Shown here: in pieces, positions 18,340 to 30,245 of the stretch
How the letters are laid out: each line of letters begins with the position of its first letter
How positions within the stretch are numbered: the stretch's first letter is position 1
Source: Nemertoderma westbladi
Taxonomy: Eukaryota; Xenacoelomorpha; Nemertodermatida; Nemertodermatidae
Reading direction: 5' to 3'
NCBI GenBank assembly: GCA_032718475.1
Contig: JAUCBJ010008313.1
Location: forward strand, 1 to 64,000
Length of the DNA stretch: 64,000 nt
The notes under the pieces: model-generated
Databases searched by the model: none
Told to the model about the DNA's origin: nothing
The model's input: only the letters and a program-made list of their open reading frames with translations
Program-made: the position numbers and the translations under genes

Positions 18340-21300
18340 ATGAGAAAATGTGAAATTAAAGCTACAGGTAATACATTACAAAAAATCCCACCTATTAAAA
18401 CTACATTATTAATTAACAGTTCACCAATTACATTTGAATTCGATTCTGGGTCAGGTCAGTCTGTAATGGAACTCAAATTTGCTAATCAAGAATTACCTAT
18501 TTTAAAAGTTTTTGAAACAGATGCAGTATTAAAGGGTTTTTGCAATGGTGAGCAAAAGGCTTGTGGTATTTGCTATGTTACAGTTGCTATACCAAACACT
18601 ACAAATGTTATATACAATCAGCCTTTGTTACTTGTTGATTACAATGCTGGAATGCCATTATGTGGTAAGGTTTGGATCAAATCTTTCGGTATTGGGATGG
18701 ATCAGTTGGTAGACAATGCCAATAACACAATTCTAACGAAAGGGTTAGTTACAACTACTACTACTAAAGATGTTAATGCAATCTGCAAGGAGTATGGTGA
18801 TGTGTTTGAAGGGTTGGGTAGGTACAATGGTTTTGCTGAAACAATACGTGTTTCGGAAAATGCCAAACCCAAGTTTTTTAAATCCCGTGTAGTTCCCCTT
18901 GCCTTACAAGATGAAGTAGTGGATCTTTTACAAAAAGATATAGAAAAGGGTATTTTACGACGTCCTAAATCTGATGAAAAAATAGAATGGGCTTCACCTT
19001 TGGTTATAGCACCAAAACCAGGTGGAGGGTTAAGAATTTGTGGTGATTATAAAAGCACTATAAATGAACATATCCTAGAGGATCCATACCCTCTTTCTAC
19101 ATTTGAAGAAATTTCAACCAAATTAAATAAAGGGAAGAAATTTAGTGTGCTAGATATATGCGTGAAGCATATCATCAGTTACCCATTGATGAGGAATCCC
19201 AATTACTAGTTGCGCTGAACACTCCTATAGGTTTATTGTTGCCGACCACAATGCCATATGGGGTAAAAACAGGTAGTGCAAAATGTATTAAAACAGTTGA
19301 TAAAGTTGTTCAGGATCCTTGTACAGCAGCTTACATGGATGAAATATTTATTAGTGGCAAAGATGATGCTGAACACCTTCACAATCTTTGTGGTATTTTA
19401 CAAAGATTACGGAAGTTTGGGCTTACACTACGAACTAATAAGTGTAAATTCTTTCAATCCCACGTTAAATTATGTGGGCATGTAATATCTTTTGATGGGA
19501 TACAACCAGACAAAGACAAGATAAAGGCAGTGACACCACTGCAGCCACCACAGACGCTAAAGGAATTACAGTCAGCTTTAGGTCTATTTAATTATTTATG
19601 ACGATATATACATAATTTTGCGGAAGTGGCCCAGCCACTATACAAACTTTTAAATACATCTACAAAGTACATTTGGTCCGATACAGCCAATGTAGCTTTC
19701 AATGCTTTGAAGAAAGCTGTGCAAGGGTGTGCAATGCTTTCTTTCTATGACCCAGGCAAACCTACATACATTGTTACAGATGCCTCAGATACTTCAGTGT
19801 CTGCGATACTTCTACAGAAACAAGCGGATTCAAGTCTTTGTCATATTGAATTTGCTTCTGGGACATTGAAAGGCTTTCAACGCCGTTATTCTCAAATAGA
19901 CAGAGAGGCTCTTGGTATCGTATTTGCTGTCCGGAAATACCGATATTACATAGTAGGAAGGAAGTTTTTTCTGATCACTGATAATGATCCTTTGAAACAC
20001 ATTCTGTGCCCTGCAAAATCCCTGCCCTGCCAAGTCTTGCAACCTCGAGATTGCAACATTGGTCGATTGAGTTGTCATCATACAACTTCGAACCATTATA
20101 CATAAAATCGAAAGATAACCCTGCAGATAGTTTCAAAAGAATTTTGAAACCCTTGGAAACTGTTGATGACAGCATTGATGTAAAATGCATTGACATCCTG
20201 CAAACACAGTTTCTAGATGAATTACCATTAAATAAAGAAGGAATCCGACAAGAGATTAAGAGTGATAGAAAATTATCAGTAATGTTAAAAAAAATTGGAA
20301 GAGGGGCATGTGCCTACAGACAAAATATTATGTGAATATGCTCCATTGTTACCTGAAATATCAAGTAAAGACAGTATACTTTTTCGTGGAACAGCAGTTA
20401 TAATACCATTCAAACTGCAAGATAAAGTATTGGAAGAGCTGCATTCAGCACACATAGGGTCCAAAAGGATGAAAGAAGCAGCTAGAAATGTTGTTTGGTG
20501 GATAAGCATCAACAAGGATATTGAATTATTTGCAAGAAGCTGCGAGTGATGCCAAACCTTTGCGAAAGAAGTTCATGAACCACTACATCCAATGCCAGTC
20601 AGTACCTGAAGAACCATTTGAACGAATTCATTTAGATTTTGGGGAGTTAAGTGGAACAAACTTACTAGGCATTGTTGATTCAAAGACACAATACTCTAGA
20701 GTTTCTATTGTACCAATAACAGCATCAGCAAAAACTGTTATTATGGAACTCCGAAAATTTTGCGCAGATTTCTCCATGCCAAAAATAATATTCGCAGATA
20801 ATGGTCCACAGTTCAGATCATCTGAATTAGATAAATTCTGTTCTGATAATGGTATTTCTCGATGGCCTTCAGCTCCCTTCAAACCCTGGAGCAATGGTGC
20901 TGCAGAAAGATTTGTACAGTCATTTAAATCTTCTCTAAAAAAACAAGGAAAGGAAGATAGTTAATTGAATATGGTGGATCGCATTAGTCTGTTTTTTATT
21001 AAAGATCATAATACAGTTAAAGCAAATGGAAAGACACCAGCAGAAATGGTATTTGGATTTAAAGTTAAGACTAGATTGGAGAGATTGTTGGAGTATCCCT
21101 GTACACCAAAGGATCCGGTGATCCCAAAGTATCATATAAGAGATGCTGTATGGGTCCGTAACTTTTCAAGGAAGACGGTAAAATTGAGAGATGGTTGCCA
21201 GGGAAAATCGTTGGTTACTACGGAAACAGAGTCGTGTCTGTGGTAGTTTGTGGCATATGTGTAAAACGACACCTCGATCAAGTACGAAGGCGATACAGTC

Positions 21301-21674
21301 CATTCGTGGACAATAAAGATAGTTTGGTTGATGCAGAACTCTATGATGTAGTTGATAAACCATCTAATGTCACTGACGAACGCATTGCCTATCGTCATTC
21401 GGTTGTAGAAGGTCATGATGAGTTTAAAAATAAGTCCGATTCAGAAACAACACCCCATTTTGAATCTCCATTAAAAATGACTAGTCATGATCGAAATGTT
21501 TCTCCAAAGAAATAATCCAGTCATGTAGTTGAAACATGTGACAACAATGCAGTTGATGAGTCTGGAGAGGTTGAAAAAAAGAATAAACTCATTCCCACCA
21601 TACCTGGTAGATATCCTTCCAGAGTAAGGAAGCAAACTCAGTTCTATGGAATCGAGGGAAAGAAAAAAACTTGA
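18340..21674 (+). pseudogene. Gypsy Pol: protease, reverse transcriptase, RNase H, integrase (broken)
   Basis: Domains in order, with breaks. Protease near 18430 has the active-site word FDSGSGQSV. RT from ~18850: WASPLVIAPKPGGGLRICGD, FSVLDI (frameshift near 19160), then PYGVKTGSAK. The catalytic box reads YMDEIFISG, so the second Asp of YxDD is Glu. RNase H 19750-20010: TDASDTSVSAILLQ, DREALGIVFAV and TDNDPLKHI. Integrase 20430-20960: HSAHIG with a later CE*C for the HHCC zinc finger, IHLDFGEL, FADNGPQF and NGAAERF for the DDE triad. The C-terminal end is near 21674. At least five stops or shifts separate these parts. Domain order RT-RH-IN places it in Ty3/Gypsy. Confidence 0.8.
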
Positions 21675-21744
21675 TTATATTTATATACTCCTTGGTGTGT
21701 GGTAAATCTTACAATAAATTTTAGTTTTGGAAGAGGAATTATTT

Positions 21745-21758
21745 ACTTAAGGGGGTAT
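21745..21758 (+). promoter_or_regulatory. Gypsy polypurine tract
   Basis: A purine-rich AAGGGGG word lies a few bases before the TGTTAG start of the 3' LTR, where plus-strand DNA synthesis is primed. Confidence 0.6.
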
Positions 21759-21913
21759 TGTTAGGTTTTAATATATATATCAGCTGGACCTAACTACCAG
21801 AGGATTGGAGTATCTGAATATACGAGCTTGTGATTGCCTATTGCTGTATTGCAGTATTGAGAAACCTATTTCTTACAGTAATGAGTTGGGCCTATATCAA
21901 TTAAAACTAATTA
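21759..21913 (+). repeat. Gypsy 3' LTR
   Basis: A 155-bp LTR starting TGTTAGGTTTTAATATA. It matches the 5' LTR nearly base for base (one visible difference near 21826 against 16845). Followed by the AACAT duplication and then resumed LINE-A coding sequence. Confidence 0.8.
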
Positions 21914-22420
21914 AACATCTGAACCCCTTCCAGCATCCTTTTGTCATGCTGTGTTCGAGATTTGTAGGGTTTGCAAAACGACCGTTATCGTCCAGTATGA
22001 ATAAGCCATCGTTATTCTTTCTTGCGAATCTATGTCTTTATTCGATTGTAGAACTGTTTCCGGTAGGAACCTGTACAATATTGCAGCAAAGGTCAACGTA
22101 AACATGAAGGATATTAACACGAACATGTTTAAGAGTCTACGATGATTTTGTAATCCTAGCGGATCAGATATAGCTAGGGTTGTAAGAGAATTAGATGAGT
22201 GTCGCTATAACCTGTGTATACCGGGCTTCACAAATGAGGAGCTGGACTATATATTAAAGTTTGTTTGTCATAATTCCCTTAACTTAAATTATTATATTGT
22301 GATATATTTATGTATATTTTTTTTTCTGTATGTAATACAATTTGTATTTTTCATTTCTGTATTTCCTTTCCGTATCTGTGCTACATTCGTTTGATCGTAT
22401 GCACGAATAATAATAATAAT
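21914..22420 (+). pseudogene. LINE-A, right part (C-terminus and tail)
   Basis: Continues the frame broken at 4557: IVEH there joins LNPFQHPFVMLCSRFVGFAK here. Later pieces read NLYNIAAKVNVNMKDINTNM and GFTNEELDYILKFVCH, the end of the protein, with several frameshifts and one stop. AT-rich 3' UTR follows, ending in an (AAT)5 run at 22406-22420, the probable LINE tail. Confidence 0.65.
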
Positions 22421-23899
22421 CTACGCTTCACGCCTAAGCAAACACCAACTTATGCATTATACAATCTCAGTATCAACATATTCCCTCAGTAGTTGTTCCC
22501 TCAAGTATTGAACTTGAATATTATGACATGACAACCGTTGCTAAGGGAACTACTGTAGTCTATCATAGCAACCAGCGACCTAAAGGGCTCATTCTATGAC
22601 TATACGATGGTACTGTTTTAACACACCACCCCTGCTGTATCGTACATACAGTAGTGTGTTCATTGAACTTGTTTCCTGTCAGAGTTACCATGGTAACCGT
22701 TGTTGACACTGTATAGATATTCATTGACAGCACATTTGATATAGGTAATATTAGGACTGCAAGCTTAATATATTACTATTTTGTGTCTAATTGTGTTTGC
22801 TTTTATTCAGTACAAGAATATGTGATATTGTTTAAGTTATGAATGAAAAAATCAAAAATTTTTACACCCTAACAATATGCGTACAATACAACCATATTAT
22901 AATATTATAAAGTAATATACTACTAATATATTGAAGTGATCATGATTAATATGATTAGATAATTAATTATATTATTTATTAATTGTCAAGCAAGTTAGGT
23001 AAAAAAAAACCTACCGGTTGGTATCAAGGTAAGTCCAAAGTAAAAAAACTAAAAAGCTAGTGGACCTAGACAGTTGCATGCAGTCATCGATCAGCTGACG
23101 GCCTAGAATTCGCCTCACGAGTCACGAAGGAAGGCATTCTCAGGAAGCCAAGCCAAGACATGACATTTAGAGTGTGAAGACCCAAATGGAGAAGGAACAA
23201 AAGCAATGAAACAAAGAGATAACAGTAACTATCCACTGGGAAGCAGCACTGTAAACTTGCGCCAATCACGTATCTGCTTGTTGGTAAAGGACCGGCGCGT
23301 GCGAATATAATTCAATTCAAGCTTTTGCTGAACAGGCAACAATGTGTGAGTTCAATTACTTTGAAATGTTTAAATAGCTCGTGCTACAGAAGTCAGTCAG
23401 CCATAAGTGTATTGGGCTCTCCACGGTGTGTCATGATGTGGCTGTGTACAGTCTTGCCTTGTTCGCTACCATCTTTAGCAGTCCCAACCAGAGTACGTCA
23501 ACAAACGCGTCAACGCGTCAAAAAAGTTTTGGATGGTGTGTCCAACATATTCCCCCTTAACAAGAGGGAAAACAGGATGAATACACGAAGTTAAATGCAA
23601 GAATATTTGGGACAGGATGTTTTAGAGATGGGAGTAATTGACACAGTTGGGATGTTGTGAAAACAAACCGAACTGGCCGTGTGCACGACGTTGGTATAAG
23701 ACCAAGCAACCTTCGCACAAACAGATTGGTTGACCTCGGTACTCAAACCTACAGATAATGGGGTTGAATCGTCAGCTGTTGCAGGATCCTCCGGGTCATT
23801 GACCTCGGGGAAAATAACCGCTGGTACCCCGTTCTTGACTACTGCCCGCACGCCCCTTAGCAGCATTAACAGCAGTGAGCTCTCGTAGTGTAGTGAACA
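22421..23899. other. Non-coding stretch, no gene recognised
   Basis: AT-rich, no convincing frame. Contains an X-box palindrome (22684-22697) and other near matches such as CATGACAACCGTTGC near 22527. I see no complete repeat element. Confidence 0.5.
22684..22697. promoter_or_regulatory. RFX-type X-box palindrome
   Basis: GTTACCATGGTAAC, a perfect inverted repeat matching the RFX X-box. A weaker relative, GTTGTCATGATAAC, is at 24231-24244. Confidence 0.35.
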
Positions 23900-24040
23900 G
23901 TATCCTCTGCAGTTAGAGCCCAGCATGGACTCCAATATAAGAGTACTGGTACCACTACAGCCATAAATCCAAATCCTGGACAGATTATTTAACGCTGCCC
24001 ATGCCTTCCACTTACATATCCTAAGGTCTTTCACCCTCAT
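23900..24040 (-). pseudogene. Decayed fragment of the RTE-like LINE
   Basis: Minus-strand pieces LRICKWKAWAALNNLSRIW and, out of frame, the LLYGSPCWA region correspond to the C-terminal domain of the RTE-like protein at 9230-9410. Many substitutions and small deletions; an old copy. Confidence 0.6.
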
Positions 24041-24460
24041 AAAGTATTGTATTATAACTATGTACTTGGGTGCGATATCTATCTTTTAATGACTGGCCGG
24101 GGCAATAGTCACTCAAAAAGACAGTGACGGTACAGACAGTAGAATATATATATCTTGATATCATAGTCATATAATGCTTACATCGCTGGTTGATAGGGGG
24201 TCTTTGGAGATCCAATTGGACTTAGCAACGGTTGTCATGATAACTGTGACTCGAATCCAATTTCTAGAATAACCTTGATATACTAGGGGTAGAGTCACTG
24301 TAGTGCATATTGGATTGGCAATCCAATGATTGGAGACCAACTTCGTGTAAATACTCTAGATATGTTTACAACTGTTAGTGAGTAATCCCAAACCAACAAA
24401 CAATATAATTAGGAGGTTAATAACAGCACTTCTGGCGCCCGGGGGAATGAAGCTGAGACG
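24041..24460. other. No recognised feature
   Basis: AT-rich sequence with no convincing frame. It runs up to a C-rich segment that repeats the word GCGCCCGGGGGAA at ~24434 and ~24708. Confidence 0.5.
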
Positions 24461-24479
24461 CCCCCCCCCCCCCCCCCCC
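24461..24479 (+). repeat. Poly-C tract (19 C)
   Basis: Uninterrupted C run following GAGACG. A second, interrupted C-rich patch is at 24719-24737. Confidence 0.95.
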
Positions 24480-25034
24480 TTCAATAATTTTAACTTTTCA
24501 TTTATGATGGTTTTTTTAATATTATATATATATATAACAGCATATACTATATCAGAGAAAAGAGCCGAGAAAAATTTTACACTTTTCGTTTATGACACAT
24601 GTCTTGTATACTGTATCACAATCCCTGAATTTTCACTGATTTATCTTATTTTTACAAGAATACCCTGACATTTGCCTGGCATTTCAGCGCCCCCGGGTGA
24701 GTGCGCCCGGGGGAACATTCCCCCACCCCCCCCCCCTCGCTACGCCTCTGGCTGTTGACATGGAAACACTTTTATTTAAATTTCTCAATGTTTAGTTTAG
24801 AGAGCGACACCCTCCCTAATAACGATTAGTATGTTATCGTAGTCATAAAACTGACATTTTATGGGTATAAAATTGCACAGTTCATAACTCTGCAGCCAGA
24901 CTATATTTAGTTATTCAGTTTTAATAAATGACGTCAAGATTTAGTGTCACTTTTGCTGGGGGATGTGAACAAGAAGAAACCTTCTTTAAGTCGTTCGTTA
25001 AAGCCGCATTCAACGAAAGTTATTTATAAAATCA

Positions 25035-25058
25035 CCCCCCCCCCCCCCCCCCCCCCCC
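25035..25058 (+). repeat. Poly-C tract (24 C)
   Basis: Uninterrupted C run. Confidence 0.95.
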
Positions 25059-25245
25059 AACTTCCAACTTAAGTAATGTTCCTTCCTTGTAAGAATACCC
25101 AAGGTTTACCAGTACCCAAGGTTTACCAGTACCCAAGGTTTACCAGTCACCGATAAACTTTATTCAATATACACATTGCTGAGGAGTTCTGGAGTTCACA
25201 GCGTAGCATGTGAAGAATATTATATATCACAAAAATTCAAACTTA

Positions 25246-25271
25246 CCCCCCCCCCCCCCCCCCCCCCCCCC
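25246..25271 (+). repeat. Poly-C tract (26 C)
   Basis: Uninterrupted C run, the longest in the window. Confidence 0.95.
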
Positions 25272-26289
25272 AAACATATACTGTAGATCAAATAGTGTGA
25301 ACGTCCAGAAATGTAATTAAATGGATATTCGATTGTTGCAGATTGATATATCAGCAAAGAATAAAAGGAGGTTGTCATGAAGGATTATGTGAAATGAATA
25401 AAGGCATCTCTTTGTATTTCAGTAATGGTCTAACTAGATATATTACATTGGGGAATGACAGGTTTGCATTATAAATTACTTTTTTTTCATAACGTCACAC
25501 CAAGAAACACAAAGTAAACATGTAACTGATTTTAACTTTGATAACAATATTGGATGGATCGTATAAGTTATTAGGAAGCTTTAATAAGATGTCCCACACA
25601 CTTTTGTTAATTAATAGCAAAAAGGTGGATCTCCTTTACAGCAAACAATGATTCTTGCAGGACGGGCAGGTTTATTTATGAGGCGGTACCATAACTTCAA
25701 CTCATTGTTTAATGTTTATGTGTACAGTAGCATATTATACATTACAACATTGAGTGTCTTGCATACCACTACCGTAACTTTCAGGACTATATGGTCCGCT
25801 GTAGTGGGATCCTAGAGAGAGGAAGACAGAGAGCACTGCTAGCTCATTGCTGCTAACAACATGAGTTAGAATAGCAACTTTTCATCGGCCTTTTAATGAA
25901 TAGTGAATTTATTTATGAGATATAAAAAAATAATTAATTAAATCGCATCTTAAAGTTTTCGAAATAATGTTTTGTACGAATTTTAGTAATTCCGAATTTC
26001 AAACGTGCATTGAAATTTGGAAGATCTTGTCTAACTTTTGTAAATGATTTATTCAGAGTGCTTAGACATTATACGATAGGTTCACCAATATCGGGGGTCA
26101 CCAGTGTAAAACTAACTGTGAACAGTGCCTATCGCATATTTATGAATGGAGCTCAATTTATTGGCTATACTGGTTACTAATGTTTTACAGGTGAGACACT
26201 ATAATAATAAATGTTTTCCTATCTAGTAATAATACACGAGCGTGGCAGCAGAACAGCAAGCAATCTCAGCTAACTGTGGCTAGTTATAT

Positions 26290-27400
26290 TGGTTCCAGGA
26301 TGAAGGTCCAAATGGGACGAAGATCCGAATGGGGCGAGGTTCCGAATGGGACGAAGGTCCGAAACTATAGGACAAAGATCCTATACTCATAAAAAAAAAA
26401 TAATAATAAAATAATAATAAAATAAAAGTCGTCTTACATTTATGAGACGATTTTGAACTGTTGTTTTTTATTACAGTCATTAAAGTCAGTCAAAGTCACA
26501 GTCAAAGTTACATTCATTTGTTTAAACCTGTTAATCTGATATAATATTTTTCTAGAACCTGCATCAGTACCGATTGGTATCAGCAGTACCGTTTATTTAG
26601 AAATTGTTTATTATTCAGTGTATTTGAGTTAAGTTTAATTAAAAATTACATGCATTGCATACGATTAACCTTAGTTGCAAACCGGTGGCAGCGTATACTA
26701 GCACAAAACGAGCTATCCGTTGTCTCCGGCCGTAATCAGTAATTTGGTAATGGGGCGTTAATTATATATAATATACATATCGGAAATGAATAAATTGAAA
26801 TTGAATTGACCTTAGACGAAGCCCCGAAACTACAGGACAAAGGCCCGAAAAGGATGTAGGTCCGAATAGGACAAAGGTTCGAATAAGAAGGAGGTCCGAA
26901 TAGGATGGAGGTCTGAATGGGATAAAGGTCCGAAACACCTTAGATGAAGGTCCGAAACTACAGGACGATGGTCCGAATAGGGCAAGGTCCATATGGGACG
27001 AAGGTCTGAATAGGTTGAAGGTACAAATGGGACGAAGGTCAAAATGGGACATAGTTCCGAAACACCTTAGATGAAGGACCGAAACAACAGGACAAAATGC
27101 CGAATAGGACAAACGTGCAAATGGGAGGAAGTTCCAAATGGGACGATGTTCAGAATAGGATGAAGGTCTGAATGGGAAGAAGGTCTGAAACACTTTCGAC
27201 GAAGGTCTGAATAGGACGAAAGTCCGAATAAGATAGAGGTTCGAATAGGACGGAGGTCCGAAATACCTTAGATAAAGGCCAAAACTAAAGGACGTAGGTC
27301 CAAATGGTGCGAAGTTGCAAATGGAAAGAAGTTCTGAATGTGCCGAACTTCCAAATGGGACGAAGGTCTAAATAGGACAAAGGTGCGAATGGGAAAAACT
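26290..27400. repeat. Degenerate 18-bp minisatellite in two blocks
   Basis: Words of the type GACGAAGGTCCGAATGG recur at about 18-bp spacing at 26290-26375 and again at 26815-27400, with many substitutions. The gap between the blocks is ordinary AT-rich sequence. The repeat keeps minus-strand frames open (FGPSSYSDLRPI-type peptides), which I do not consider genes. Confidence 0.75.
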
Positions 27401-27559
27401 TCCATTCCAACCATTCATAAATATTATAGAAGATGTGCTAGCTGTCAATTTTTATTATAAATACAAATTTTATAAATATTTTGGCACTGTTTGGGCACAG
27501 TGCTTTAAATGCTGTGGCCTAGCCCAACCCCGGCTTTCATCCTTCAGTGGTCGATAAAT

Positions 27560-28205
27560 GGGAACCAAGGCAACTTGGGAAACAGAGTGGAAGGGTTTAC
27601 TGTGGAAGATCACCCATGGTGGTGAACAGGCATTCCTTTGGGAAACCGAGTGGAAGGATTTACTGTGGAAGATCACCCATGGTGGTGGACAGGCATTCGT
27701 TTAGGAAACAGAGTGGAAGGGTTTACTGTGGAAGATTATCCATGGTGGTGAACAGGCATTCCTTTAGGAAACATAGTGGAAGGGTTTACCATGGAAGATC
27801 ACCCATGGTGGTGAACAGGCATTCCTTTAGGAAACAGAGTGGAAGGGTTCACTGTGGAAGATAACCCATGGTGGTGAACAGGCATTCCTTTAGGAAACAA
27901 AGTGGAAGGGTTTACTGTGGAAGATAACCCATGGTGGTGAACAGGCATTCCTTTAGGAAACAGAGTGGAAGGGTTTACTGTGGAAGATCACCAATGGTGG
28001 TGAACAGGGATTCCATTAGGAAACAGAGTGGAAGGGTTTACTGTGGAAGATAACCCATGGTGGTGAACAGGCATTCCTTTAGGAAACAGAGTGGAAGGGT
28101 TTACTGTGGAAGATAACCCATGGTGGTGAACAGGCATTCCTTTAGGAAACAGAGTGGAAGGGTTTACTGTGGAAGATCACCCATGGTGGTGAACAGGCAT
28201 TCCTA
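27560..28205 (+). repeat. 63-bp tandem repeat (about 10 units)
   Basis: The unit begins GAGTGGAAGGGTTTACTGTG and repeats every 63 bp with 90% or better similarity. As the length is 21 codons, one plus-strand frame reads QSGRVYCGRSPMVVNRHSFR over and over. No start context or domain supports a gene. Confidence 0.9.
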
Positions 28206-28367
28206 GGCTTAACGAGCCTAAAAGATTCTCCCATTCATAAATATTTTTGTTCTAGAACACATTTATATTTTTTATATAAGCTAGATATTCTACTTTATTT
28301 TATAAATATTATTGAACACATGTAAGCTACGAATATTGATAATTATTCTTATTAAGTTTTTTATTAC

Positions 28368-28480
28368 AATTTTTTTTAATAAGGGTCGTATGATAATTTT
28401 TTCCCAAAAAATGTTAACAAAAAATATGTTCTAGAACATTTTTTGGAAAAAATTATCATACAACCCTTATTAAAAAAATT
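28368..28480. repeat. Imperfect inverted repeat
   Basis: Two arms of about 46 bp around TTAATAAGGGTCGTATGATA, with a 19-bp spacer holding TTCTAGAA-like sequence. A few mismatches. It could be a small foldback element. It sits directly upstream of the 33-bp satellite. Confidence 0.7.
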
Positions 28481-28544
28481 TACTCCCTATATTTTTACTC
28501 TCGACATTTTTACTCTCGATATTTTTACTCTAGAAATTCGGTGA

Positions 28545-30245
28545 CAATATTACTGATATTAGATACTGGTACTGTGACATTGTTCTGATATTAGATACTG
28601 GTACTGTGACAATGTTCTGATATTAGAAACCGGTACTGCGACAATGTTACTGATATTGATATTAGATACCGGTACTGTGACAATGTTACTGATAATAGAT
28701 GCCAGTACTGTGACAATGTTACTGATATTAGATACCGGTACTGTGACAATGTTACTGATATTAGATACCGGTACTGCGACAATGTTACTGATATTGATAT
28801 TAGATACCGGTACTGTGACAATGTTACTGATAATAGATGCCAGTACTGTGACAATGTTACTGATATTAGATACCGGTACTGTGACAATGTTACTGATATT
28901 AGATGCCAGTACTGTGACAATGTTACTGATATTAGATACCGGTACTGTGACAATGTTACTGATATTAGATACCAGTACTGTGACAATGTTACTGATATTA
29001 GATGCCAGTACTGTGACAATGTTACTGATATTAGATACCGGTACTGTGACAATGTTACTGATATTAGGTGCCAGTGCTGTGACAATCTTACTGATATTAG
29101 ATACCGGTACTGTGACAATGTTACTGATATTAGATGCCAGTACTGTGACAATGTTACTGATATTAGATACCGGTACTGTGACAATGTTACTGATATTAGA
29201 TGCCAGTACTGTGACAATGTTACTGATATTAGATACCGGTACTGTGACAATGTTACTGATATTGATATTAGATACCGGTACTGCGACAATGTTACTGATA
29301 TTGATATTAGATACCGGTACGGTGACAATGTTACTGATAATAGATGCCAGTACTGTGACAATGTTACTGATATTACATACCAGTACTGCGACAATGTTAC
29401 TGATATTAGATACCGGTACTGTGACAATGTTACTGATAATAGATGCCAGTACTGTGACAATGTTACTGATATTAGATACCGGTACTGTGACAATGTTACT
29501 GATATTAGATGCCAGTACTGTGACAATGTTACTGATATTAGATACCGGTACTGTGACAATGTTACTGATATTAGATGCCAGTACTGTGACAATGTTACTG
29601 ATATTAGATACCGGTACTGTGACAATGTTACTGATATTAGATGCCAGTACTGTGACAATGTTACTGATATTAGATACCGGTACTACGACAATGTTACTGA
29701 TATTAGATACCAGTACTGTGACAATGTTACTGATATTAGATACTGGTACTGTGACAATGTTACTTATATTAGATACCGCGATACCGGTAGTGTGACAATG
29801 TTACTGATATTAGATACCGGTACTGTGACAATGTTACTGATATTGGATACCGGTAGGCCTACTGCGACAATGTTACTGATATTAGATACCGGTACTGTGA
29901 CAATGTTACTGATATTAGATACCGGTACTGTGACAATGTCACTGATATTAGATACCGGTACTGTGACAATGGTACTGGTACTGACATTCGATACCGGTAC
30001 TGCGACAATGTTACTGACATTAGATAGTGGTACTGCGAAAATGTTACTGATATTAGATAAGATACCGGTACTACTGACAATGTCACTGATATTAGATACC
30101 GGTACTGTGACAATGTCACTGATAGTAGATACCGGTACTGTGAAATGTTAGTGATATTAGATACCGGTACTGCGACAATGTTACTGATATTAGATAGGCC
30201 TACTGGTACTGTGACAATGTTACTGATATTTGATACCGGTACTGC
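28545..30245 (+). repeat. 33-bp satellite (about 50 units) with dimeric order
   Basis: Basic unit TTAGATACCGGTACTGTGAC followed by AATGTTACTGATA. Through much of the array two variants alternate, one with TACCGG and one with TGCCAG, giving a 66-bp higher-order unit. Some units carry an extra GATATT. The right end (29800-30245) is more diverged. Eleven-residue peptides (DTGTVTMLLIL / DASTVTMLLIL on plus, QYRYLISVTLS on minus) result from the length, not from a gene. Confidence 0.93.

Larger units (their letters stand above)
4558..21913 (+). mobile_element. Ty3/Gypsy LTR retrotransposon with nested insertions
   Basis: The element starts with TGTTAG at 4558, immediately after LINE-A, and ends at the 3' LTR at 21913. 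AACAT flanks both sides (4553-4557 and 21914-21918) as a target-site duplication. Its own internal part is 16933-21758 with gag and pol on the plus strand. The 5' LTR is broken after its first six bases by the 12.2-kb LINE-B. Removing that insertion leaves a compact element of about 5.1 kb with LTRs of about 155 bp. The coding frames carry several stops and frameshifts, so the copy is inactive. The LTR 3' end (CTAATTA) lacks the canonical CA, so the exact border is uncertain by one or two bases. Confidence 0.75.
24738..26279. other. Non-coding stretch with poly-C and short repeats
   Basis: No gene seen. It holds an X-box-like site (24754-24767, GTTGACATGGAAAC), a 24-C run (25035-25058), three exact copies of a 17-bp word TACCCAAGGTTTACCAG (25097-25147) and a 26-C run (25246-25271). 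The remainder is plain AT-rich sequence. Confidence 0.6.

Noticed and set aside
27547-27864. 105-codon frame in the 63-bp repeat
   Set aside because: Only repeat-encoded peptide, ends within the array, no unique part.
28591-29795. Long overlapping frames of 355 and 383 codons on both strands
   Set aside because: They exist only because the 33-bp unit is a multiple of three and lacks stops; no start context, domain or unique sequence.
28545-30245. Regular 33-bp repeats resembling a CRISPR array
   Set aside because: Units are contiguous with no unique spacers, and the DNA is eukaryotic; it is a tandem satellite.
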